Positions 8,541 to 16,980 of a DNA stretch of 53,250 bases are shown here, one piece after another. Positions within the stretch are counted from its first letter, which is position 1, and each line of letters starts with the position of its first letter. The notes under the pieces were generated by a model that saw only the letters and a program-made list of their open reading frames with translations, was not told the origin of the DNA and did not search any database. The stretch lies in contig JALEHB010000140.1 in NCBI GenBank assembly GCA_022763285.1, forward strand, positions 1-53,250, written 5' to 3'. The translations under genes were made by a program, and so were the position numbers. Source of the DNA: Pseudomonadales bacterium. Its GTDB lineage: Bacteria; Pseudomonadota; Gammaproteobacteria; Pseudomonadales; Pseudohongiellaceae.

Positions 8541-11330
8541 TTACAGGGTAAGGATCTCAGTGGCAATATCTGCACCGCTAAGATCAATAGCACCTGTAAG
8601 CTTCAGCACGTGGTCGCCAGCATTCTGGAAGGTAGCAGCAGCTTCATTGTCAACAACAATGTAAGTGTCACCACCGAACTGGAACCAGTTAACAAGGCCC
8701 GCTGCTGATCCATCACCGGCGGCTGCGGCATCCAGGTAATCTTGGAATACTGCGGTGCCAGCCAAAGTAATGGCCGCGCCGATGTTGGTTACGTCAGCGA
8801 TAGCTGCATCAGAAATACCCACGAAGTCCAGCTTGTCGCCAGTAGCGAAATCCTGAATCTCGGCATAGGTATTACCATTTGTAGCAATGCCATTGAAATC
8901 AAAAGTGTCCTTGCCGTCACCACCAGTGATCATATCAAGGCCTGTACCGATGATGATTGTATCGTCACCTGCACCTGCGTTGATCGTATCAGCACCAGCA
9001 CCTGTAGTGATGCTATCAGCCGCAGCACCGGTAGTAATGGTCATCTTCTTGCTGGAGGCAGAAGTGTCGAAGGTATTGATTTCGGTAGAACTACCAGTGA
9101 TGGTGGCATCTTTAGCCAGGGCACCAGTTGTCCATGTCACATCACCATCAGTTACACCGCTGGCATCGAATGACGTCACAGTGGTATTGGTGTTGGTCAG
9201 CGTCAGACCCGCATCGCCAGAGACAACAATAGAAGCAACTTTATCGGCTACCAGAGTCAGAGTGTGCTCAATGGAAGTTGTGGTAGTTGCTGTGTCGTCA
9301 GTGCTGATGTTGACTGTTTCAGTGTTATTCACTGTTACAGAGTTGGCAGCTACAGCTGCTGAACCAGCGATGGCGATGTTAAAGGTGTCTGCAGTATTGG
9401 TTGCAGCGTCCTTGATAGTGACAGTAGTCGCACCAGTCTGATTGTTGGTAACAGTCAGGCTGCCACCAGTAGTCATATTGGTGATACCAACTGCCTGAGC
9501 AACGTCAGCAGAGAATTTCACTGCAGACAGATCATCCAGGTTGTCGAGGTCAACTGTCACACCTGCGCCAGCAGCACCCGCCAATTCAACCACTTCAAAG
9601 CCGGCAATCTTGGCCTGGAAAGTCGCTCCAGCGGAAGCAGTACCAGCATCGTCGGCATCGGCGAAAGCCAGGGTGTCGGCACTGCCGTCGCCTGCATCAA
9701 TTGAACCGCCAGTACCCAGAGCAGTAACACCGGCACTCAGAGTAACCTTGTCGTCACCACCGCCGGTAGTGATGGTTTTGGTGGTTGCACCCAGAGTAAT
9801 CGCATCAGCAGCATCGGAACCAGTGTAAGTGACATCGGTATCCAGAGCTGATGTAATTGTAACGCCACCAGTGCTGGTGGAAGTAATAGTCAAGCCAGTA
9901 GCTTGCGTGCCCAGAGCAGCGCTCAGAGACTGGTCACCGCTGATGTTCAGAGCAGTAGCCAGTGTATTGGACAGAGTCACACCAGTTGACTTCTTGCCAG
10001 TGGTTTCAACATTTACCGTAGTAGCAACCACATCAGCGATAGTACCGCCGGTAACATTGTTCAGGGACAGGTCCAGGCTGTGCTTGGCAGTGTCGTTATC
10101 AATAGTGATACCTTTGCTGCTGTTAGCTACAGTCAATTCAGTCAACGCATCAGAGTTGATCGCTGCAGTACCACCGTGCAGGCCATTGATGGTTGCACTG
10201 GCAAGAGTACCAAGCTTGGTATCAGTTGCAGCATCTTTGTCGTCAATCTTAACCGCGGCCATGAAAGCTTCACTGCCAGTTGCAGTAGTCTGAGTTACAG
10301 AAGCAGAGCCTGTACCAGAGCCACCGGTTACAGTGATGGTTTTGCCTGAGTTATCAACAACGTCTTTGATGCTGATATCAACAGCGTGACCACCGCTAAC
10401 AGTAATGTCAGCAGCTGTGTCGACATTACCAGAGAGTGTTACGTCAGTTGTAGCACCGGCGGTAATTGTTTGGGCAGCATCAATGCTTTGCAGAGCTACT
10501 GTCGCAGATTCCAGACCGGTCCATGCAGACACATCCAGAGCACCACCACGAAGTTCTTCAACAGATGTAAGAACCAGAGACTCTACGTTCTTGACGCTGC
10601 TTACAGCACCAAAATTGGCGCCTGCGGCTGCAGTACCAGTTACGTCATTGACGACCAGCGTGTCTTCTCCGGCACCACCGTCGATCTTGTCGAGGCCGGT
10701 TACAGTGTCTTCGGCACCATTGATGGTGTCATCGCCAGTAGTACCAACGATATTGTCGACACTCTTGGTGAGGGTAAAAGTTTCACCAGCAGTCTTGGTG
10801 CCATCGGCAACAGCTTTGGCAGATGTTACAGAAGCGTCAGTTTCATCAACATTTTCGATGACTGCTTCAAGATCATCCAGTGTGCTGGCGCTCAGATTCA
10901 GGGTAACTGAATAGTATTCAGCCACTTCAACTTTGTTGTTGAACGCAGTTGCCGCGGTGCCCAGGTTGGCATCATCTTCGGCAATGGTATCCATGAAGTC
11001 GATAACCAGCCAAACGAGGTCGCCGCGAGACATGCCGCCGTTCAGCTCGGTTACTGCAATGGCAACGGCCTCATCCATGACTTCCTGGGACACATTGCTG
11101 CCCAGAATGCTGGTAAGGAAGTTGGTTGCAAATTCTTCATTGGTAAGAAAGTTAGGATAAGCTGCCTTAAACACTGTTGAATTGGCCAGTGTAATTGTCA
11201 GGTCGCGCAAGCTTGTGCCGGCTTCGATTGAAGTGGTCAGCTCTGCAAGCACACTAGCGCCAGGTGCGGCGCCGAACATACCCACAACTATTTCAATTAG
11301 ATCCGTACGGGTTTCAGCTGTAATAGCCAT
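8541..11330 (-). CDS. S-layer-like RTX surface protein secreted by type I system
   Basis: The 929-aa product has no cysteine, few basic residues and a very high Thr/Ala/Val/Asp content, as in bacterial surface-layer proteins. Residues 1-145 form a helical head (EIVVGMFGAAPG, NFLTSILGSNVS) like the N-terminal anchor of RsaA-type coat proteins. RTX-type glycine/aspartate motifs occur near residue 195 (GTTGDDTINGA, IDGGAGEDTL), in the middle (TTGGGDDKV) and most clearly at about 767-813 (GAGADTINAGAGDDTI, GGDGKDTF); these bind calcium in other family members. There is no N-terminal signal peptide; the tail (FQFGGDTYIVVDN...) is the likely type I export signal. The exporter is encoded at 17.8-22.2 kb. 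AAGGAG lies 11 bases before the ATG. S-layer is an inference; a large adhesin is the alternative. Confidence 0.82.
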   Translation of the reverse strand: MAITAETRTDLIEIVVGMFGAAPGASVLAELTTSIEAGTSLRDLTITLANSTVFKAAYPNFLTNEEFATNFLTSILGSNVSQEVMDEAVAIAVTELNGGMSRGDLVWLVIDFMDTIAEDDANLGTAATAFNNKVEVAEYYSVTLNLSASTLDDLEAVIENVDETDASVTSAKAVADGTKTAGETFTLTKSVDNIVGTTGDDTINGAEDTVTGLDKIDGGAGEDTLVVNDVTGTAAAGANFGAVSSVKNVESLVLTSVEELRGGALDVSAWTGLESATVALQSIDAAQTITAGATTDVTLSGNVDTAADITVSGGHAVDISIKDVVDNSGKTITVTGGSGTGSASVTQTTATGSEAFMAAVKIDDKDAATDTKLGTLASATINGLHGGTAAINSDALTELTVANSSKGITIDNDTAKHSLDLSLNNVTGGTIADVVATTVNVETTGKKSTGVTLSNTLATALNISGDQSLSAALGTQATGLTITSTSTGGVTITSALDTDVTYTGSDAADAITLGATTKTITTGGGDDKVTLSAGVTALGTGGSIDAGDGSADTLAFADADDAGTASAGATFQAKIAGFEVVELAGAAGAGVTVDLDNLDDLSAVKFSADVAQAVGITNMTTGGSLTVTNNQTGATTVTIKDAATNTADTFNIAIAGSAAVAANSVTVNNTETVNISTDDTATTTTSIEHTLTLVADKVASIVVSGDAGLTLTNTNTTVTSFDASGVTDGDVTWTTGALAKDATITGSSTEINTFDTSASSKKMTITTGAAADSITTGAGADTINAGAGDDTIIIGTGLDMITGGDGKDTFDFNGIATNGNTYAEIQDFATGDKLDFVGISDAAIADVTNIGAAITLAGTAVFQDYLDAAAAGDGSAAGLVNWFQFGGDTYIVVDNEAAATFQNAGDHVLKLTGAIDLSGADIATEILTL

Positions 11331-11456
11331 TATATTTTTAACTCCTTGAAATCGATTTCGTCTATTTGTTTCTGGTCAAACTTGTTTATGGCCGATCGTG
11401 AAGCCGGTTTAACTAGTTCCCCGGTCAGTCTCAAACCCGATTGTGGCCACTGATTT

Positions 11457-11502
11457 GCGTTTCAGGGTGGTTCAGCCTGGAAGGCTGAATCGCATAAAAC
11501 GC
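11457..11502 (-). other. Stem-loop in the coat-protein mRNA leader
   Basis: TTCAGCCT (11471-11478), a GGA loop and AGGCTGAA (11482-11489) form a perfect 8-bp hairpin. Outer arms GCGTTT (11457-11462) and AAACGC (11497-11502) could extend it. No T-run follows, so a terminator is unlikely; an mRNA-stabilising or regulatory structure is more plausible. Confidence 0.5.
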
Positions 11503-11520
11503 ATTTGACCCCACCATCGT

Positions 11521-11570
11521 ATCAATAAGCATAAACAAGGCCGTTCCGGCTGCTTGTGACCGTAATCACA
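11521..11570 (-). promoter_or_regulatory. Predicted class II CRP-type promoter of the coat-protein gene
   Basis: The 16-base palindrome TGTGA-CCGTAA-TCACA (11555-11570) is a perfect match to the CRP half-sites. On the minus strand it reads TGTGATTACGGTCACA, and a -10 hexamer TATGCT (11533-11528) is centred 32 bp downstream. That is the spacing of class II promoters, where the activator sits at -41.5. No good -35 box is needed at such promoters. The likely start is near 11521. Confidence 0.72.
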
Positions 11571-11764
11571 TGGACCGGAAATGGCTTTGAATCCTGCTTA
11601 ATTTACATCCGGCTTGGGTCAAGTTCTAAAACCGCAAGCAGACTTGTGCCGGATACTACCGTTTAGCGGCAGATCAAGCAACAAATTGCAGGCTTTTTTT
11701 ACCTTAAGAACTTTCTGTAAGTCGCTCATATCTGCAAAGTTTTTAGCGCTGAGGGACTTCCAGG

Positions 11765-11780
11765 TGTGATCCGGGTCACA
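11765..11780. promoter_or_regulatory. CRP-type palindrome next to the TPR/barrel gene stop
   Basis: TGTGA-TCCGGG-TCACA carries perfect CRP half-sites and abuts the stop codon of the TPR/barrel gene. It is centred about 250 bp upstream of the predicted coat-protein transcript start, so it could be an auxiliary site for that promoter. No -10 box at class II spacing was sought successfully here. Confidence 0.55.
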
Positions 11781-13229
11781 TTAACGGAATCTGAAGCTGA
11801 GGCCCACCTCGAAGGTGGTGTCGCGATTCTCGAAAAGTTCGATATTGCTGGCCTGGTACTGGTGGAAGAAATTGGCCAAGAATACAGCATTAATCCCTGA
11901 AATATCAATGGGTTGCCTATACTGTGCCAAGACATAGCTGCGCTCCACCCGGCGCAGGCCGCCACTGATGAGCAGCTCGCTGTAGCTTTCGCGGTCGCGC
12001 ATGCGGGTATGGTTGAACACGGTCCGCACCGAGCCCGGACCGGCATCAAACTGAAAATCTGCATTCAACTGCCAGCCCTGCCGGTCGCCGCCGGGCCGCT
12101 CGGAACGCAGCGCCTGGCTGTTGAGAACACCCGCGCTGAAATTAATACGGGCATTTTCCAGGAATGTCAGCAGCGCTGGCTGCTCTGCGCCACCCAGCGG
12201 GCAACTCAGGCCGGCGGAAAGGCGTGAATCCGCCGCATTCAAGGTACTCTGGTCATGATAGAGCTGGTATTGCAGCGCCAGATCGTAGAAGGGCCGGCAG
12301 GCACCCAGGGACCCGGCGCTGTATCTGGCTCTACCTTCGGCGGCACTGAAGAGCGGCGACCCACCGAACATCAAATTGCTGAAGGCCGTGTCAAATTGCC
12401 AGCTGTGGCTTCTTGAAGGTCGGATGTAGTTATAGCGCAGGTCTGCCTGGAGCAGATCGGAGTCGGAATCTTCACTGAGCCTGCCCCGAATATCGGCAGA
12501 AAAATTCTGCTGGAAGCCGGGAGAAAGACGTCGATGACGACCACCCAGGCGGATATTGCCATAGGGACCACTGATGGGCCGGAATTCAGGATTCAGGGGC
12601 AATAACACTGATTCCCCGGAAAGCGTCAGGGTCACCAGGTCTGGCGCCGGAGCGCCATTGAGATTGTCATCGTAACCAAGCAACAGGTCGGCATAAATTT
12701 CGTTCTGGCGGGTCAAGGCGCGCCAGCGTTCGTCTCGTTCTCTCAACACCGGTAGCAAGCTGGCTGGTAGATCAGTGCGGGCCAACAAGCGCTCATTCAA
12801 CTCCAGGGCATTGAAAATCTGGCCTTCCTGAAACAGGGCCTGGGAGTAATCTACCTGGGCAGCACCATTGTCCGGATCCAGCAGTAAAGCTCGCTCCAGG
12901 GATTCAAAGGCATCGGCCAGTAATCCGCTGTTTAACTGGGCAGCGCCCAGCAAGGCAAAGTACTGCGAAGAATCCAGACAGCGACCAAGCAGCGGCTCCA
13001 GCCTGGTCACCTGAGCCTGCCAATCCGGCCCGGAAAAGGCCATATAGCCGGTCAGGTCCGGGCATCCGGCAGACTGCGCCAGAACTGGCTGATTACAGCC
13101 AAAACTGAGCACAATAGACAGCAGTAAAAATATACCTGAACGCCGACTGGCGGCAGATCTGGAGATATTTTTACGACTGGTGGTTAGCGCCATGGCATTG
13201 CTGGTTCGCGGCATGGCGCTGATTATCAT
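11781..13229 (-). CDS. TPR-containing outer-membrane beta-barrel protein
   Basis: The product (482 aa from the ATG at 13229) has an N-terminal signal (IFLLLSIVLSFGC...LAQ), a periplasmic TPR-like region at about residues 55-150 (AFESLERALLLDPDNGAAQVDYSQALFQ), and a C-terminal part of about 300 residues with alternating strands ending in GLSFRFR, the aromatic end typical of outer-membrane barrels. The layout resembles Slam/PgaA-like TPR-barrel proteins, but I cannot assign one. A Cys lies near the signal end (FGCNQ), but the cut after LAQ looks better. It is the last gene of the FecR-cyclase operon. An upstream TTG at 13250 and ATGs at 13214 and 13193 are other possible starts. Confidence 0.7.
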   Translation of the reverse strand: MIISAMPRTSNAMALTTSRKNISRSAASRRSGIFLLLSIVLSFGCNQPVLAQSAGCPDLTGYMAFSGPDWQAQVTRLEPLLGRCLDSSQYFALLGAAQLNSGLLADAFESLERALLLDPDNGAAQVDYSQALFQEGQIFNALELNERLLARTDLPASLLPVLRERDERWRALTRQNEIYADLLLGYDDNLNGAPAPDLVTLTLSGESVLLPLNPEFRPISGPYGNIRLGGRHRRLSPGFQQNFSADIRGRLSEDSDSDLLQADLRYNYIRPSRSHSWQFDTAFSNLMFGGSPLFSAAEGRARYSAGSLGACRPFYDLALQYQLYHDQSTLNAADSRLSAGLSCPLGGAEQPALLTFLENARINFSAGVLNSQALRSERPGGDRQGWQLNADFQFDAGPGSVRTVFNHTRMRDRESYSELLISGGLRRVERSYVLAQYRQPIDISGINAVFLANFFHQYQASNIELFENRDTTFEVGLSFRFR

Positions 13230-13321
13230 GAATCGCGGGGGAGGGCGCAATCGATAGCGATTAGCCTGTGAAAAGTGCCAGGAGTCCTATTCATTGCGGA
13301 GGTCAGTAAGGAAAAAGCTAA

Positions 13322-15322
13322 CTATTCCCGGGCAGCAGTCTTGCCACCGGAAAGAACCTTGAGCTCGGGCCGAGCTGTTGTAGCAGAAATTCCGCCCAAA
13401 TCCTGGCCGGCTGCTTCCGGAGCGAACAGCGTGTGAGGTGTAGTGAGTCCTGCCAGCAGATAACTGCCCTGCGATTCGAGCGCTTGCTCATTGAGCTGTC
13501 GAGCCACGCAGGGGCCCAACAATATTGGCTGCGCCAGTTCAGCCGTCATATCCTGAATACGCAATGCAATAGTCACGGTATCTCCCAACAGGGCATGGCT
13601 GCGGCGATGTGCCGGGCCAAGCGAACCTGCCAGTACCGGGCCTTGTTCAATACCGATGCCCACGGCAAGAGGTTCCAGACCCTGAGGCGCATGTTCGGCC
13701 AGGGCATCGCGGCGAATTTCAGCTTGCAAATCCCGCGCTGCTCTCAATGCCGCATCTGCCGCTGCGCAGTCTGCATCTTTCCAGACCGCCAACAAGCCAT
13801 CACCGGTAAATTCATTCACACGCCCACCATGTTTCTCAATGATCTGGGTTGCCCTTGTGAAAAAGAAATGCAGCACTGCCGCAGATTCCTCGGGCGGACG
13901 GTTTTCACCAAAAGCCGAAAAGTTGCGCAAGTCGGCACTGAGGATAGTCGCCTGAATGCGGCGGGCGTTAATATTAGAGCTGGGCAATGCGTAAGCAATT
14001 TCACGCGCCAGTTCACCCGGTAAATAGCTGCTGAGGTTGCCAAACACCCGGGCTCGCTCCAGGCGTACAGTGGCAAGCTCCAAAAGCAGCAGGCCTGCTG
14101 CAGTAATTACACTGAAAAGAGCCGGGGCTAACCAACCGAGCCAGATATTGGCAGTGGAGAGTAGAGTAATATGCAAAAGCAGCGCTGCAGTGGGTAAGAC
14201 TATGGCGGCCACAGGCAAGCCTAGTTCTGTCCACCTGCCTTCCCGACTGGCCAGCAGAAGCAGCAAGGCTCCGGCCATGACTGCCAGAAGCAACTGGAAG
14301 AAACCGGCTGCTACTGGTGTGTAGGGAATGTTTACATCAAGCAGGCTCCCCAGCATACGGGCTAATAGTTCTACTCCCGGTGTGGCACCGTTGAAAGGGG
14401 TGGGGACAACATCACCCATCCCGAACGCAGTAGCGCCAACCAGCACCCAGTTATTGGCAAACATCTGTGGCTCATAATCACCACGCAACAGATCCACCGC
14501 CGAGACTGCGCGATAGCTGGCCGGATCCCGCTCGTAGGAAATGCGCAGACTGCCGTCTTCAGAAAGAGGTAGTTTAAGGCCCGGGTATGCCGGCAAGGTC
14601 AGCGTCAGTGCCGGATCGAACGGACTTTGCGCAGGACTGATTTCTGCTTGCCAGCGACCGGCATCAATTGCCTGTAACAAGGCTGATATGGCAAGGGCTG
14701 GATAGGCCTGGTTATTCACACAGACGATTGCCGGGGCGTGACGAATGGCACCGTCCCGATCTATCACAGGCGTAATATGGCCTTTGGCGACGCCGGAAAA
14801 CGTCCCTGCCGGGGCAATAAAGTCAGTGCTGGCAGGTATTCCGGTATTACAATCAATACCAGTGACGGGATGTGAAATCTGGCCTGCCTGAATGGATTGA
14901 GATGATCCCACTACAGGGTATTGAGCCAGAACAACGGCATTGGCATCCTGTAATGCAGACAGCAACTGATCATCACCAGGACGAGGTTCACTGTAAATAA
15001 TGTCATGCAATTGAAGCTGCGCACCGGCTTCATCGATTGCCCGGGTCAGCTCTGCCATTATCTCGCGGGACCAGGGCCAGGGACCAATGGCATCCAGGCT
15101 CGCTTCATCAATACTTACAATAGTGATTCGTTGCTCGACAACGGTTTCCGGAGACAGGGTCCAGCCCAGATCGCCGAGCCTTTCTTCCAGTGTGTGGAGT
15201 GCAGCAGGAAAGATTTGCAGAATCAACAGGCTCAATAATCCACCAGCCAACAACACAGCCATTCGCCGGGTCAGCTGCGACCAGGCGAAAGGATTGATGT
15301 ATTGTTTTACTAGCTTGCTCAT
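13322..15322 (-). CDS. CHASE2-domain class III nucleotide cyclase
   Basis: The protein (666 aa) has a TM segment near residue 25, a periplasmic CHASE2 sensor domain to about 330 (ITIVSIDEASLDAIGPWPWSR is the hallmark), three more TM segments at about 345-415, and a C-terminal class III cyclase domain. The metal-binding Asp residues are kept (ADLRNF near 464, GDGLLAVW near 506). However, the adenine-specifying Lys before the second Asp is Glu (NEFTGD), and the Asn of the usual VNxAxR motif is Thr (VTIALR, near 586). Product identity (cAMP, cGMP or none) is therefore uncertain. It starts ten bases after the FecR stop; a GTG two codons upstream is an alternative start. Confidence 0.85.
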   Translation of the reverse strand: MSKLVKQYINPFAWSQLTRRMAVLLAGGLLSLLILQIFPAALHTLEERLGDLGWTLSPETVVEQRITIVSIDEASLDAIGPWPWSREIMAELTRAIDEAGAQLQLHDIIYSEPRPGDDQLLSALQDANAVVLAQYPVVGSSQSIQAGQISHPVTGIDCNTGIPASTDFIAPAGTFSGVAKGHITPVIDRDGAIRHAPAIVCVNNQAYPALAISALLQAIDAGRWQAEISPAQSPFDPALTLTLPAYPGLKLPLSEDGSLRISYERDPASYRAVSAVDLLRGDYEPQMFANNWVLVGATAFGMGDVVPTPFNGATPGVELLARMLGSLLDVNIPYTPVAAGFFQLLLAVMAGALLLLLASREGRWTELGLPVAAIVLPTAALLLHITLLSTANIWLGWLAPALFSVITAAGLLLLELATVRLERARVFGNLSSYLPGELAREIAYALPSSNINARRIQATILSADLRNFSAFGENRPPEESAAVLHFFFTRATQIIEKHGGRVNEFTGDGLLAVWKDADCAAADAALRAARDLQAEIRRDALAEHAPQGLEPLAVGIGIEQGPVLAGSLGPAHRRSHALLGDTVTIALRIQDMTAELAQPILLGPCVARQLNEQALESQGSYLLAGLTTPHTLFAPEAAGQDLGGISATTARPELKVLSGGKTAARE

Positions 15323-15332
15323 TGTCACCGGC

Positions 15333-16748
15333 TCAGGGGCTGCCCCACAAAGTCAGTCCGTGTATGCCACCGTCCTCAAGCTGCTTTTCGAAGAAATAAC
15401 CAGCTTCGCTGCCATCGAGTGTAACCGCGCCGGCGATACGCTGATCATCTGTGCGGCTGTGGAAATAGCCGCCATCAAAAACACTTCCCGATGCACTGAA
15501 GGTAAGCGGGCCAGTGAACTCGGCATTGAGATCAAGAGAGGTGGCAAAGCGGTTGAAATCAAAATCCAGTTCCAGATTGCCATTATTGACCTGCATGGCA
15601 AAAACACCACTATCTGATTCGTAAAAGGCCTGGGCGCTCTCCAGCCCGAAGCTCACTACACCCAGACCCGCATCAACAGGCCGACTCTCAAGATCCGGAC
15701 GCAACAGAAAATATTCACGCCTGCCATTGATGGTTACTTCCCGGCCGGAAATTACCTCATCATAAGCCAGGCTTATTCGCTCATTTTCGCCCTGGCCATC
15801 ACCCCAGCGACCCCAGACAAGTTGGCTGTCAGTCAGGGACGTTGCCGAGACTGGTGCATCGGGAGTGAAGTCCGGTAAAGGCACAGGAGTTTCAGCAGCA
15901 CTATCCGAATTGATATTCTGAGCTACTGCATTGACCCGTGATGAAGTGACTCCCTCAAGATAGACTTCATTGCTGGTGGAATTGTCATCTGCCTGATTGC
16001 TGCTCTCGCTGGAATTGTTTACCGCGACTTGTACGTCTCCCTGCAGGCTGGCCGGATCACGCTCATGAGCGGCCGGCAGCAGACGCGGCATACTGTTGCT
16101 ACTGTTAAACTCCACCAGTTGCATGCTGCTGTCGGAAACTTCTACCGCATTGACAAGACAGGGCCCCAGCGCATCAATGGCACAATCTGCCGAATAGGGG
16201 GCCATCACAATTGCCCCCTCATTCACCAGCGCCCGCACTGTAGTCTCCGTGGCGCTGACAACAAAATCAGTTCCACGCACCCCGATCGCCGCTACCGGTG
16301 TATTTAGTCGAAAGCGGTCCCGTGCCGAATGGGCGGCGTCTCCGGATATGGCGCGCGTGACACCTTCCTGCAAATTGAACTTCACCGAGGACTGTTCCGG
16401 GCGCGCCTGATTGTAGTCATAGCGCAATATTTCCAAACGGCTGTCCGGCCTGACACTGACCAGGGCCTGGTCCACGAAGCGAATATGTACATGCCCATTC
16501 AAGGCGGTAACAATGCGCTGATTGACAGTGACCGGGTCGCCGACCCTGATTGCCTGCCGCCCGCCGTCGACATCTTCAATAAATGCCTTACCCAGTAGCA
16601 GAATAACCTCGCCTGCGGCCGGTGCTGATGCGCTCTGAGTCTGGGCACTGCTCACCGCCGACAAAGCAATCAGCAGCAAAGCTGTAAAACTTTTACGCAT
16701 TGAGTCGAAAGAGTAGATTGTCATAATAGATTTCAGAGTCCTGGCCAT
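15333..16748 (-). CDS. FecR-domain secreted protein
   Basis: The 471-aa product has a signal sequence (MRKSFTALLLIALSAVSSA after a 16-residue extension) and a FecR domain at about residues 45-170: LLLGKAFIEDV..., HIRFVDQALVSVRPDSRLEI, and TPVAAIGVRGTDFVV, the family's best-kept motif. The C-terminal part (about 330-471) looks beta-rich and ends LTLWGSP. There is no FecI-type sigma factor beside it; FecR-CHASE2 cyclase-TPR groupings occur in other proteobacteria. It should be periplasmic or surface-facing and may feed a signal to the cyclase that follows. Starts at 16724 and 16700 are possible, but only 16748 has a fair ribosome site (AAGGCAG). Confidence 0.82.
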   Translation of the reverse strand: MARTLKSIMTIYSFDSMRKSFTALLLIALSAVSSAQTQSASAPAAGEVILLLGKAFIEDVDGGRQAIRVGDPVTVNQRIVTALNGHVHIRFVDQALVSVRPDSRLEILRYDYNQARPEQSSVKFNLQEGVTRAISGDAAHSARDRFRLNTPVAAIGVRGTDFVVSATETTVRALVNEGAIVMAPYSADCAIDALGPCLVNAVEVSDSSMQLVEFNSSNSMPRLLPAAHERDPASLQGDVQVAVNNSSESSNQADDNSTSNEVYLEGVTSSRVNAVAQNINSDSAAETPVPLPDFTPDAPVSATSLTDSQLVWGRWGDGQGENERISLAYDEVISGREVTINGRREYFLLRPDLESRPVDAGLGVVSFGLESAQAFYESDSGVFAMQVNNGNLELDFDFNRFATSLDLNAEFTGPLTFSASGSVFDGGYFHSRTDDQRIAGAVTLDGSEAGYFFEKQLEDGGIHGLTLWGSP

Positions 16749-16765
16749 AGCTCTGCCTTACTATA

Positions 16766-16815
16766 CCCGAGAAAGATAGCCCGAATTGACTCCTGCCGGG
16801 GTGACTGTAATCACA
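16766..16815 (-). promoter_or_regulatory. Predicted class II CRP-type promoter of the FecR-cyclase operon
   Basis: On the minus strand TGTGATTACAGTCACC (16815-16800) is followed 32 bp later, centre to centre, by TATCTT (16778-16773), a -10 box. This is the same geometry as in front of the coat-protein gene, and 14 of 16 bases of the two sites are identical. The start would be near 16766, only about 18 bases before the fecR-like ATG. The site also lies upstream of the divergent crp-like gene and could serve both. Confidence 0.68.
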
Positions 16816-16980
16816 CGAAGTGTGATAACTGAATTTATTATTTCTATTCAACTACTTATACTGGGCGGCCTGGCTCGGCAGAGGGGCTGCAACGGGCTCA
16901 AGTCCACCTGGTTCCCCCTGGCCGCAATAAGGTCCCGAACGGAAATTCAAGGGCAGCACTGGTGAGAACACACTGATTTC

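Larger units (their letters stand above)
11331..11780 (-). promoter_or_regulatory. 450-base control region of the coat-protein gene
   Basis: No gene is visible here. Read on the minus strand, the stretch holds a CRP-type palindrome at 11765-11780, another at 11555-11570 with a matching -10 box at 11528-11533, a predicted transcript start near 11521, and a leader of about 190 bases that contains a stem-loop at 11471-11489. The long structured leader would suit a stable, abundant mRNA. Promoter and leader are predictions from sequence only. Confidence 0.7.

Noticed and set aside
8890-9040. Short repeated DNA that might suggest a CRISPR or VNTR
   Set aside because: The repetition is that of encoded RTX motifs (GGxGxD) and varies at DNA level; there are no regular spacers.
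8742-10914. Several plus-strand open frames opposite the coat-protein gene
   Set aside because: They are mirror frames of a repetitive Thr/Ala-rich gene, with no ribosome sites or recognisable domains.
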